Assembly: GCA_022605955.1 (NCBI GenBank)
Contig: JAKCOZ010000003.1
Span: 38,714,761-38,778,760 of the forward strand
Source of the DNA: Rallus limicola
Taxonomy: Eukaryota > Chordata > Aves > Gruiformes > Rallidae
Direction of reading: 5' to 3'
DNA length: 64,000 nucleotides
Shown: positions 1-10,892 of the stretch, in pieces
Layout of the letters: each line of letters starts with the position of its first letter
How positions within the stretch are numbered: position 1 is the first letter of the stretch
Translations under genes and position numbers: made by a program
Notes under the pieces: generated by a model
What the model saw: the letters and a program-made list of their open reading frames with translations, nothing else
Database searches by the model: none
What the model was told of the DNA's origin: nothing

Positions 1-1337
1 TTATGATATGATCACTGGTATGGTCACTAAATAAATGTAACATATTGATAGCCAGAGAAGAACTTTGAAGCTTGAAAGAAATCACCATGATTTATGATGT
101 TGCTGCCAAGGTGAACCACCTATTCTGCTTATCGAAGAGAAGGTTAAGAAGTTATTTGGTTTATCTAGAGAAGTGGTGGTTTCAGGAGCCTTGTTTTGTA
201 AGCCCTATGGATTCTGTCTGATTCTACAAAGGTCCAAAATTATAAATCCTTGCTGCTGGTAGAATCTATTGTTTGGTACTAGTATCAACACTTGGAAGCA
301 ATGTGGAACTGTGATGGCTGCCAGTCAGATTGGAACTACGTTCAAAGAATGGGAAGTAGAAACACAGAAAAGCAAAGTTTCTTCAATACCTTTAATGGGG
401 TGTGGGAGGGCAGTGCATTTCAATGGGGATCTGAACAACAACAACAAAAAAGACAATTTGTGATAATGTCATTCAAAACCAATGTGCCTAAGAAGTCAGA
501 AAATAGATTCACAAGCCACAAAGGTTTGGACAGGTGTGAAGATGAACAGAATTGCTTTGTGGTCTGAAGAGGATGGATGACACAGCTACATCAACCAAAG
601 AGAAATGAAATTTATTGCAGAGATTACAGCAGTTTTATCTTCACTGTGATTCAGAGGAGAAACTTGAAGCTAAAGGAAAAATGTCTGTGCTTAAGAGGTC
701 CACAGTGAAAGCACTGAATTTGAGAGTGTTGACGACCCCGAAGTGGGAACTATAGAGTTCCATTTTCTTTGTGTTTCTGCATCGCTGCTATTAAAAGGTA
801 AGGACTCACCATGCTATAGACTACACATCTCTCTTCAATTTCAGTCTTGTATGTCTGTGAAGGAAGAAGCTCTGAAGTCAGAGTGCACCGTGAGTCCCTA
901 GAACAGCACTCCAGGAAAGCATATGTGTGCATGTGTGCCATAGGCTTTCCCAAAGAAACTGGACTGGCTTCAAATGCAGGGGAGAAAAAACAGCACAATG
1001 TGCCCAAAACGTGTACTTAGGGAGTGTGTTAAAGGGACTAAGGAGCTAGTTTTTTAAATTTGTTCTGTCCCAACAAAGGAGAAGATCTCATTGTGGTGAG
1101 ATGAGAACACAGTGATGTGGCAACTGTGTGGCTGAGCGGGGCTCCAAGAAACAGACCTGTCTTTGACAGTGCCTTTAGTAGGCAATGGCACTGCAAAATC
1201 CAGATTAAAGCTCAGATTTGAAGCTAGATAAGCTCAGCCTAGAAGTAAAGCTCAACATTTTTAATAGAGGATAACTGAAACCAAAAGGAGATTTTTCACC
1301 TTTGCAATTATGGTTAGTAACAGTAGTATTTTACTGT

Positions 1338-1355
1338 AAAAAAAAAAAAAAAAAA
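1338..1355. repeat. Poly(A) mononucleotide run (A18)
   Basis: An uninterrupted run of 18 A residues. No polyadenylation signal or retrocopy body was seen immediately upstream, so it is called a simple repeat rather than a processed-pseudogene tail. Confidence 0.9.
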
Positions 1356-3871
1356 GTCTTTGTTCTGTTCAAATGATCTTTTCTTGCCTAAAGTCTGTAA
1401 CTTTAGAACTAAAAGGGCAAATATGATAGCACTGTCATTGCTGCTTGCTGATATTCTGCTTACTGCTAATGGAATGCACAAGCTTTGACAAAATAGCAAG
1501 TAAATTTTCCTCTAAAAGCCACCTTTTCTTATTACTTATTTGAGCATCTGGAACAGCATACTAGCAGTAGTATTGTGTTTCTTGACACAGTTACTTGCTC
1601 TGCAGGAGCAATAATTTCTGGTATTTCAAGTCTCAGGCAAACGCAGTAGGAAATGGGATAATGACATTCAAGTCATTACAGTCTAGTGCAGAGAAATGGG
1701 GTAAAAATTAATCCCAATTTCAAATAGTGAGGACATGATTTTTTTTTTTTTAATTCACCAAAGTTTAGTTGCTGATAGATACAAACTCATATATCTTTGT
1801 ATGGAGGTAGAAGATGGCAAATTCACGTTTTAAAGTTCTCAATAACAATTCTTCTAGAGTTTGAATGAGTGTTTACACAGTTTTTAAAACATTGCTGAAA
1901 GCTAACTAGATTATAACAGGCATATTTTGCCATCAAAAATATAAATTTGTCTCTCTATACCTGCTGGTTGCTTTTCCAATAAGCGAGGTGGGGATACCTT
2001 GTACCATCTGTCACCTTTCTAACAAACCTACAAAGATAAAATCTTTATATTATTACCACCAGGTGGAACTACCTCACTTAGTAGATTAAGCAAGATTACA
2101 TTTACAGTAATCAAACCACTTATCCCCTAAGCATTTGATACAACCACGTAGCTAGTTCTGGTCTCAGAAGGACATGTTGAGTGTGTCCCTTGTGGGCACA
2201 GAAAGTAACCACATGTTGAAAAACAAATCGTCCAGGGAAAAATTGTACAGCTAAACCAAGAGCTTCATGATTTTGTAATATGCATAACTTGATGTCATTT
2301 TGGAGCCCTGTTACTCTTTGCAAATCTGGGTCTTGGTTACAGATGGCTGAGCCCCGGGGTCTGAGGTTACAATGCGGTATATTATGCTGGGGAAGTTAAC
2401 ACAAGAGAGCGAACCACTCGGGGATTTAAAAGCCCTCTACATTAAATGGGCAAGTTCCATTTCCCTCAAGTTGTAAACACTCTTTGAGCAAAGCGACATG
2501 TTCCAGCATGCAGTTTTCAAAGCAAAACCCTGACCCAACTGAAGCCTGTGGGAGGCTTGCCATAAAGGTCAGTGCAGATGAGGCTGGGAGTTCCTCATTA
2601 AATAATAGGGGCTTGAATCCCGCTGTCCCCATGCAAATTTTCTTTCTGCAGTCCTCTGGAAAAATCCACTCAGCAGTGATGACTTGCCCAGCTCATAAAT
2701 CTGTAAGTCTGAAGAAGATATATGCTCATGATTTTAAAAAAAAGTGTGCTCTGTGCTTGTGTGTGTGTGCCTGCATGATCCTAGAAATGGAAGTAGCAGT
2801 TTAATAGACACTCAATTAATGGATCAGGACTCTCACAGCCACAGTGAGACATGACCCAGAGTGTCCCCTTTTCTCCAGATCATGAGCTGCTGGCACATGC
2901 TGACCTACTTCTGAAGAGCAGCTGCTTAAAAACACAATAACAGAGAAATGCATTATCAAACGTGAAAGTGTCTACAGCAATAGTTTTCAGGCTGTGGACT
3001 GAAAAACCATGGGGGACCAGTGTCTGCTTTTAAGGGGTCAGTGAAAAGTGACAAAAGGAAAGCAAATCTGCAAATGCTTTACAACAATCGATGTATGGGA
3101 AACTGGTCCCTCTTCCCACTGGGAATATTTCTGTTCATCTACTGTAAGGATCTAGAAAAGTACCAAACTAGAAGACAAAAGAAAGAGCTAAGGCAGGAAA
3201 GCAAAGATAAAGAATGTATTTCAGAAACAATGGCTTTTAATTCTTACGCTGCATAGTAACCTAGCACACAGAAGAAAAAAAATCCAAGTCTCTTTGCATT
3301 TGGCAAGACAGACAAAATTTCTTCAAAGCTATGTCCATGTGACACAGAAATTGGCATTTTCTGGATTGGTAGGGTTACTATTATGGTGTTTTCTGGGTCC
3401 TTCTAAAGAAAACAGCCCAGCAAATGTTTTGGCTCATTTCACATATTATCAAAACTGTAATTATATGCATGGTAGCATTGCAAGTAATTATGTTTGGTTC
3501 TTCCTTTCTGCATGAATATACACAGACCTTCCAGAAAGAGTGCCCTGGTTTTATGTAAGAGTGTAATTTCTCTGTAGGGAATGGAGCTTGTTCTTCCCAT
3601 CTGACCTACCTGTTGCATTGCCATCCTTGTTACACAGCAGACTAGCAATTATGGAGCCTTGAGGCAAGTCTCTCAGATACAGGCCAAACACTGCAATTTA
3701 TCTGATGCCTTGGTCTCCCTTGCAACATATATTTTGGTGATACTGATCTCTTTTATATGGTTCATCTTAAAATAAATATGCAGGATATTTGCAATGTCTT
3801 GTCTGCCAGGAATGTACAGGCTTTCCAGTTGCCTGGTGAATAAATTGCTCTTTGATGTGACTTACAGGGTT

Positions 3872-3927
3872 CTTTTCCTAGATATGTGCAGACCCTTCCA
3901 GACTTAGACCCTTTTCCTAGATATGTG
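3872..3927. repeat. Imperfect tandem duplication, period 39 bp
   Basis: The 17-mer cttttcctagatatgtg occurs at 3872-3888 and again at 3911-3927. The intervening sequence also repeats the phrase 'agaccctt'. This is a local duplication of roughly 39 bp that has since decayed in its middle part. Confidence 0.75.
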
Positions 3928-4906
3928 TGAGAGAGGTAACCTGCATGTAACATGGACTGTTTCCAGCTCCATTTCTTACAAAGTGACCCACATTTCCTTT
4001 TGTAGACAGAAGCAAACAGTCAGAGTCTGTGTCCTAAACAGATGCTGTGAGATTCAGGGAAGGACTACATCCATTTTTACATCACTGTATTTTCTGGTAC
4101 AGAGACCCTGTTTTATGTTCACAAGAATGCAAATAGAGTTCATTGGGTGTAGAAGGTGTATTTTCAAAGGCCACATGACTGTGAACTGCCTCATGCTTTA
4201 TACCACCATTTTCTAGTGGCATGAATGGAGCAAGTAGAGCACATCCTGCTGGCACCAGTTGCAGTCCTTCTGAGTGAAGGACAGTGAAAAACCACCTACC
4301 CAGCGAAACATTACATTTAAAAATGCTTAGACAGTCATTGCAAGATACAGGTTTCTATATGGGACAGATCCAGGACAATTCTGTTTCTGATCAACCTTAG
4401 GGTCTTATCTTGTAGGCCTTCTGCAATAGGTGACAGATGTATTACTATAAATGTACTGTATATTTGTACAGCATTAAATATAATAGTTACAAACTCTGCA
4501 ATGTAAACCTTAACTGAGAGTTGTTTAATGTTCAGTATTTTCTTAAATGGCCTGTTGTTTGTTCAGACAGATCAGGACCTCAGAGCTAAACCCTTTGGCC
4601 TCAGATCCAAGACAGATGGCTATGAGAAAGATCAAGAGTGGTTTCATGTCACTATTTTATTCCAATCTGTCTTCTTCCAAGCATGCAGTGCACTGTGTAT
4701 GATATTTGTTGTTTTCCACTGCCTAAAGGGGTACAGCATCACTTTGTTTAAGGTCCTTGGGTGTCTGTAAAGTGCCTACTTTCAGAATGTAAAAATGCCT
4801 GGCTATCAAATAGTAAGTTGAAACTTTAAACACTGCTTTTCTTCCCAAGATGTCCATTGTAGTTCAATTCCAGCCTCAGCGGGGCACCACATGGCCCCTT
4901 GCTCAC

Positions 4907-4939
4907 CTCCCTCTCCCCCCACACCCCCCCCACCCCCGC
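4907..4939. repeat. C-rich tract (G-rich on minus strand)
   Basis: The plus strand is almost pure C with single A/T interruptions. Read on the minus strand it gives runs of five, eight and six G plus a GGG, separated by loops of one to three bases. That arrangement fits the G3+N1-7 intramolecular G-quadruplex rule. It is isolated in AT-rich DNA, and I see no CpG island or gene start beside it. A regulatory role is not supported by anything else visible. Confidence 0.8.
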
Positions 4940-5544
4940 CATCAGGTTTGGGAGGAGAATGGGGAAACAAAGGCAAATCTCATGGGCTGGGATAAGGACG
5001 GTTTGCTGGAACAGCACAGGGAGAGGACTCATCACAGAACCTACAAAAGTGGTGATGGACAATGCAGTCTCTCACCGAACCACAAAACTCAGACCGTACA
5101 GCTCGGACACATTCAAAAGCTGGACCATCCCAGAGCGCCAAGTCCTGAAGCCATGCCATCTTTCTCCAACCAGCTCCCTTTTATACTAAGCATGATGTCA
5201 TTGGTATGGAATATCAGATTTGAATAGTTTGGGTCACCTGTCCTGGCTGTGTCACCTCCCAACTTCTGGTGAAAATTAACCCTATCCTAGCAAAACACAG
5301 GACAGACTCCATTTGCTATAGGTATAACCACTAAGACTCAATGCATGCATAGCCCAAGAGCAATTTCTAAAAATGCAATTGTTTTGCGTTGTAGATATGT
5401 TTAAGTTGCTCAGCCACAGAAGAGGAAGGCTAAGAAAGAATTATTTGTTTTTTTCCACTGCCTAAATGGGGTACACAGAAGGTGGACCTAATCTGGTTTT
5501 GGAAGTAAACACCAGAAGACTGAGAGGCAGCACACACAAGGTTC

Positions 5545-5777
5545 AGCAAGGGAAATTGGTATTAGAAATTCTCCATTATGAGAAGGGTCAAACACAGTAA
5601 TGATTTCCCAGAGGGGTTGTGGCATATCCGTCCTTCAAGCTGGACAAGGATGGAGCTCTTCCCATCTGGACAAAGTCCTGAGCACCCAGAATTCAATCTG
5701 GCCCTGTTTTGAGCAAAGGTCTGACTTAAATCTCTGGAGGTCCCTTCCAAGCTAAATTAATCTCTGATTCTATGAGG
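5545..5777 (+). mobile_element. CR1 LINE, old 3' fragment
   Basis: This is a decayed 3' end of a CR1 retrotransposon in plus orientation. The stretch from about 5559 ('attagaaattctcc') through 'gagaagggtcaaaca' and 'tttcccagaggggttgtgg' matches in order the end of CR1 ORF2. The terminal part 'ctggaggtcccttccaa' followed by 'ctctgattctatga' is the CR1 3' untranslated end and terminal repeat. The left boundary is uncertain by tens of bases because homology fades. No reading frame survives. A TG/TA microsatellite starts 17 bp beyond the 3' end. Confidence 0.8.
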
Positions 5778-5793
5778 ACACTTTTAATGTCAT

Positions 5794-5794
5794 G

Positions 5795-5839
<45 letters not shown>
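5794..5839. repeat. Compound (TG)n(TA)n microsatellite
   Basis: A short TA run (about 5794-5802), an alternating TG block to about 5827, then TA repeats to about 5838. This alternating purine-pyrimidine sequence lies directly downstream of the CR1 3' end, a common place for microsatellites to grow from LINE tails. Confidence 0.9.
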
Positions 5840-8800
5840 CTTTTTTTGTATCAACAAAATGCTGAACATTATGGTTCCTGAACTTTTTTCTTCTGAGGTC
5901 AGTTCGTACAGGTCCCAAAAATGCTACAGAAAGAGCAGATTGAATGGTTTACATGCTGCTAAAATAACCCTTAATTCATTCATGCACAATGCCTCAGGGC
6001 TAAGGATTTTTCCCTTGATCATTTTATGTTATTAGAGTGGCATGCACCCTGATTATGGAAACTGCTTCCTACCTAGCTTCAGCTTTTTGCTCCTTTAATT
6101 ACAAAGAATGGAGAGAAACGTAAGGTGTTTTTCTTCTTTTTAAAAGTATGAAGTTTATGTTGAGTCATAATACTACCTACAATAGCCCAGAAAGCAGAGA
6201 TTCTAAACAAATAACACAAAATATAAATTGAAAAGTGATCTGCACTGAAAGCAAGGTATTTACATGCAGGAAAAAATCCATTTCAGAGTAAATTCTTATC
6301 AAAGGCAATGCATTTCCTGAACTTGCATGTAACTGAAATGAGAAAGATAAAAGATATGGTTATGGGTTCTTGTACTCACAGATCACCCTCCATATCCTTG
6401 GGAAGACTTAATGAAGGAACTGGGAATTAGTTTGTGCTCATGCTTCCTTTCCATTGAGGCATTGGATATGTAACTTAGGGATTTTTCCTAAATGTCAGTA
6501 GCTTGGGAACTAGCCCTGAGATGGCTGTGATGGTCAATCATCCCTCAAAAGGTGAAACTGAGGCCAAGTCTTGGGGCTCACATGAGTAAGGGTAATTTGC
6601 CACCTATTTTTTGTATTAAAGATAGCAGGAAGAAAACATCTGTGGCCTGGGTACTCAGCTAGAAGGCTCTGAAGCTGTAACTTTGGGGACAGGGAGTTCT
6701 TCCTGCAAGATGTTTTGAAAGAACAACTTGATACACGTGAGCTCTTCCCATTTAAAGCAATGAGAGAACACTTGGAAAAAGACATCCAAAAGTCTGCTCT
6801 ATTTTAAGAACTGGTTCCGCTTAAACTCAAAGAATAAACATAGAAAGACCGATGTATCTGAATAAAGGGCAATGACAAGCTCTTCCTCCAGATAACTGCA
6901 ACACCACCCTCAACATTTCTCCGACTGACTGTCTGTTGGCTTCCTCTTGGGAATTCCAGTTTTCAAGGTCCAACTTCTGAATGAGGACAATGAGTTCTGC
7001 TGTAATTTTGTCTCAGCACACCAGTGGAGCCTTAAACCCTGTCTTCAGCAGCAGAGGTTGTTCCTGGTTTGTGTCTTGTGCAGGGCTGCAGTAGGGTACC
7101 CAAATGCACTTATTTGTGTGCTTAAGTGCACATTTGACAAACCCAAAGGCAAAGGAAAAAAAAAAAAAGTTCATTAAGATACTACTAAGTGTAAATCAAA
7201 ACCAGGCTCACTACTAGTGTTTTTTAATATGCATTTTCAACAGATGTTTTTCCTGTATAGAAAGCAGTTCTTGACTGCAGAAAGAAAAAGGGCAATACTC
7301 AAACCCATTATTATCAAGAGGAGTTTGAAAAATGAATGTAATAAAATAAGGTCTTTAAAGCAAAATCTTGTAAGATACAGAAGTGTTTTCTGATGAAATC
7401 GGGATAGGATGTCTGAAGGAGAGAAATGAAATATGCTTTCCAATTATATGTTTTTATTGTTCCTGGTTTATTTTGTGACTTCTTTAAACTTTACATGGGC
7501 ACCCTTTGAGAAGAGGGAAATTTGCCTGAATGCTGCTATTGTACCCACTGTCTCCTTGATGAGCTTATTCACAACTTATCTATGTGAGACCTGGGGTGGA
7601 ATTAAAATTATAGTGAGCTCAGTGAAGAGAGAAATAGCAAGAAGAGAGCTATCAAATCTAGGCAACATTTTTCACTGGTATCAACCAGTCTAACCAGTTT
7701 AGAAATTCATGTGGTTATTTCCTGGCCCTGAAGGGAGGAGAGCATTTCCATGGAGGAATTTAGATGAATTAACCATCTTTCTTATTTCACACTTGGGAAG
7801 CACTTTTGTGCATGCTATGATGAAAGCCCCATCTGGGTTGGTGTAGCAAGGATGCATATGTAGCAACGTGCCAGACGCTGCATGTCGTATGCTGTTCATG
7901 CCTATACCTGTCTTTTGGCTGCCTGCTTGGTTGCTATCGTGAAAATTAATTACTTCTTTCTTGTCTGTTCCAATCAGAATAAGGTTGTCTGAACATAACA
8001 TTATAGCCTCCATGAATAAAGAGTTATAAACTGGTTGACTGCCATACAAAGCACTTAGAGTAGCAGACACTTCTCTTGGGCCATGTGGTTTTTGCTTCAA
8101 TAAAACAGGAGGGGAAATAGAGCTAGGAAAAAAACTGTAAAATGTATGGAAAGCTGGGACTGCTGCCTCTTTTTTTTTCCAGCAGGCGAAAGGGATTTGA
8201 TCTTGTCTTTGATATCACCAGTTTTGACCCCTTAAGATCTGTGATCAACTTTCCATACGAACTGGATTCTATTTCCTCCCCTTGATTTGCATGAGTCCCT
8301 TTGATTTGATTTCCATGAAACCGCTTGGTGCAAAAAAGCCGTCTATACATCTAGGCTTCACAGTCCAGGGAAAAGTGAAAACTTCAGGTAAAACACAGTT
8401 CCATCTTGGCAAGGACTGGTAAAAAAAACCTGCAGGGAGGAGTGAAGCAAAAGGCAAGTTTCACATTGCATAGAAGAAAGGCAAATTTCAAATTTAAATG
8501 CTTACCAGGTGATTGAGACATTTTGTCTGAAAGTTTCAATAAACATGTCCACTGAAGAGTATCAGCTGTGTCTACAGTGGCTGGTGTGAAACAAAGAAAC
8601 ATCTGTTACATATATATGTTTTGAATACATAGGAAATCTCAGAGCCAAGACTAAGGGTCAGGAATGCTAAACGGCACAAAATTAATTTCTCAAATGCAAG
8701 CATAGGTAATGTTCTGGTACTTTGATAACATCCCCTGCAGTGAAATTACCACCTAGAGTGAGTTTGCAGTGCCTTCACTCTGCATACACAAAAGTACAAG

Positions 8801-9286
8801 GTGGTCCTGTGCTAAATTAGCCTCCTTAAAAAAGAAGACTCCCAGCCAGCCACAAGCTGGCTAGCACAAGCTTGTCTAGCTGAGTTGAAGTAGCTACATG
8901 CTTAGCTTCGGACTCAGTTTCAAATATAAACTACAAGAGCTGTCTCTTCACCCCATGAAACTTGTGACTGTAACAACTGTGATTTGCAGAACCCAGAAGT
9001 ATAAATCCGTCAACTTTTAAAGAACAAGCAATTCATTATTTTCACTAAATTCAGCAGTGTAACCAGACATTGGTTATTTACAGTTAATAACTGTCTGCTT
9101 TTCTTCAAAGAACAACAAGATCAACACACACACACACTACACAAGGAGTTTCATGCTGCCTGTGATATTTCAGGTTTTGTATACCTTGTTTCAGGTCTTG
9201 CCCTCCAGCCAGCTGGGTTGGAAATAGTGAGAAAGCATTACATTTGTGGAAGGAAATAAAATGCCATTTAAAGTTTTGCTAATAAA
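5840..9286. other. Non-coding stretch, no gene recognised
   Basis: No transposon or host gene was identified. The longest open frame is 7699-8100 on the minus strand (133 codons). Its peptide shows no motif, signal peptide or domain that I recognise, and overlapping frames nearby are also short and open, so chance is the default explanation. Small features are an A-rich run at about 7159-7170 and a (CA)n run near 9126-9136. Confidence 0.55.
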
Positions 9287-9721
9287 TCACAGAATCATCA
9301 GGGTTGGAAAAGGTCTCCAAGATAATCTAGTTCAACGATTCCCCATACCACCTATATTACTCACTAAACCATGTCCCTATGTACCTTATCCAACCTTTCC
9401 TTGAACACCCTGAGGGACAGTGACTCCACCATCTCCCTGGGCAGCCCATTCCAAAGCCTAACCACTCTTTCTGGGAAGAAATTTCCCCTAATTTCTAACC
9501 TGAACATCCCCTGGTGCAACTTGAGGCCATTCTGGCTTGTCCTATCACTACTTATCTCTGAGAAGAGGCTGACCTCAACTCACCACAACGTCCTTTCAGG
9601 TAGTTGTAGGTCTTCCCTGAGCCTCCTCTTCTCCAGAGTAGACAGTCCCAGTTCTCTCAGCTGCTCCTCGTAAGCCCTGTGTTACCAGCTTCATTGCCCT
9701 TCTCTGCACATGCTCCAGGGC

Positions 9722-9750
9722 CTTTCTTATGGTATGTCTTTCTTATGGTA
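9722..9750. repeat. Short direct duplication inside the CR1
   Basis: The 13-mer ctttcttatggta occurs at 9722-9734 and 9738-9750, separated by 'tgt' (period 16). It disrupts the CR1 ORF2 reading frame at this point and looks like a post-insertion slippage duplication. Confidence 0.85.
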
Positions 9751-9993
9751 AGGGGCTCAAAACTGAACACAGTATTCAAGGTGCGGCCTGACCAGAGCTG
9801 AGGACAGGGGGACGGATGGTCACCTCCCTGGTCCTGCTGGCAGTGCTATTCCTGATACAAGCCAGGATGCCATTGGCCTTCTTGGCCACCTGGGCACACC
9901 ACTGCCTCATGTTCAGGTGAGTGTCAAACAGCCCCAGATCCATTTCCTCTGTCCATTTCCCCTGCCCCAAGCCTGTAGCGTTGCCTGGGATTG

Positions 9994-10345
9994 TTACGAC
10001 CAAAGTGCAGGACCTGACACTTCGCCATGTTGAACGTCATCCCGTTGGTCCCTGCCCATTGATTCAACTTGTCCAGGTCTGTCAGAGGGCCTTCCTACCC
10101 TCTGACAGATCAACACTTGCCCCCAACTTGGTATTGTCTGCACACTTACTGAGGGTGAACTCAATTCCCTCATCCAAATCATCAATAAAGATATTAAAGA
10201 GGATGGGCCCCAGTACAGACCCCTGGGGAACACCACTTGTGACTGGTCCCTAGTTGGATTTAACTCTATTCACCACCACTCTCTGGGCCTGGCCATCCAG
10301 CAAGTTTTTAGCCTGGCTAAAGTTCAGCCTGGCTTTGTCAGATTC
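9994..10345 (-). pseudogene. CR1 ORF2 reverse-transcriptase remnant
   Basis: These are remains of the CR1 ORF2 polyprotein, which in intact elements carries an endonuclease and a reverse transcriptase. Visible on the minus strand are LLDGQAQRVVVNRVKSN (10250-10300), ending in a stop, and then in a different frame the reading that should give the SGVPQGS region. The catalytic FADD segment, expected around 10130-10140, is replaced by a sequence encoding SVQTIPSWG in the open frame 9994-10236, so the active site is not preserved in that frame. This is a dead fragment with no independent function expected. Confidence 0.8.
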
Positions 10346-10856
10346 TATGCATCTAAATATTTTTACAGCTAGGTTAGATGAACATATTGACTGACTAAAA
10401 TAAAAGGTCTGCAGTGGGACAATGCAATTTTCTTGGCAGGATTTGTGTATTGATGGCATAGCAAAGAAGGAGCACAGGAGAATAAAAGCATCAAGGTGAA
10501 GCATAAATCTATAGGGAACTGGAAGATGTCTGCTTAATGTGACACTGTATGTGTTTGCACACAGCAAAGCTAGCCTTATGCTGCAAAGGTTGAAAGGATG
10601 AACAGAGAGCACCTCATTGAAAGGAGACATGGACAGGGAAAAGCATGATTCCATAAAGAATAAATCTTTATTTTGGTTTTATTCCCTTTGCTTCTGAGGT
10701 GACAGGACAAAAGGTTAATAGCTGAGAATGATATGGTTGCACAGCACTTGGAGGCTGTTCAGCCTGTCTTAATTATTTTTACTGGCCTATCTCACTTTAG
10801 AGCCAGAAATGCAACACTACTGCTATCAGACACTACCCTCAGAAACCACTGGCTGA

Positions 10857-10892
10857 ACAGATCTTGCTGGTGTCTTCACAGATCTTGCTGGT
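10857..10892. repeat. Short direct repeat, period 21 bp
   Basis: The 15-mer acagatcttgctggt is present twice, at 10857-10871 and 10878-10892, with six bases between. It is an exact local duplication in otherwise unannotated sequence. Confidence 0.8.

Larger units (their letters stand above)
1..5544. other. Non-coding stretch, no gene recognised
   Basis: AT-rich sequence with stops in every frame. The longest open frame (4850-5227 plus, 125 codons) lies mostly over the C-rich tract at 4.9 kb and has proline/histidine-rich low-complexity content, so I do not call it a gene. Visible structure is limited to an 18-A run at 1338-1355, a 39-bp-period imperfect duplication around 3872-3927 and the C-rich tract at 4907-4939, all listed separately. 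I see no transposon, RNA gene or splice-flanked exon with a recognisable peptide. It may be intergenic or intronic; the sequence alone does not decide. Confidence 0.6.
9287..10345 (-). mobile_element. CR1 LINE, about 1 kb, minus strand
   Basis: This is a 5'-truncated CR1 in minus orientation, so its 3' end is at the left. The left edge reads 'cacagaatcatc...ggttgg', the reverse complement of the CR1 terminal repeat. Moving right, the element covers the ORF2 C-terminal part and then the reverse-transcriptase region. On the minus strand 'gtggtgttccccaggg' encodes the SGVPQG-type motif at about 10220-10240, and the peptide DGQAQRVVVN lies upstream of it at about 10270-10300. The right (5') end fades near 10320-10360. 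Frames are broken, for example by stops and by a 16-bp duplication at 9722-9750. The boundaries and the stretch 10320-10345 are approximate. Confidence 0.92.

Noticed and set aside
2580..2640. tRNA B-box-like phrase 'gcttgaatcccgc'
   Set aside because: Flanking bases do not form the T-stem, and no A-box or acceptor stem could be found at the right spacing.
4850..5227. 125-codon plus-strand open frame
   Set aside because: Half of it is Pro/His-rich translation of the C-rich tract, with an overlapping second frame. No family resemblance.
7699..8100. 133-codon minus-strand open frame
   Set aside because: No recognisable domain or splice context; length is compatible with chance in 64 kb over six frames.
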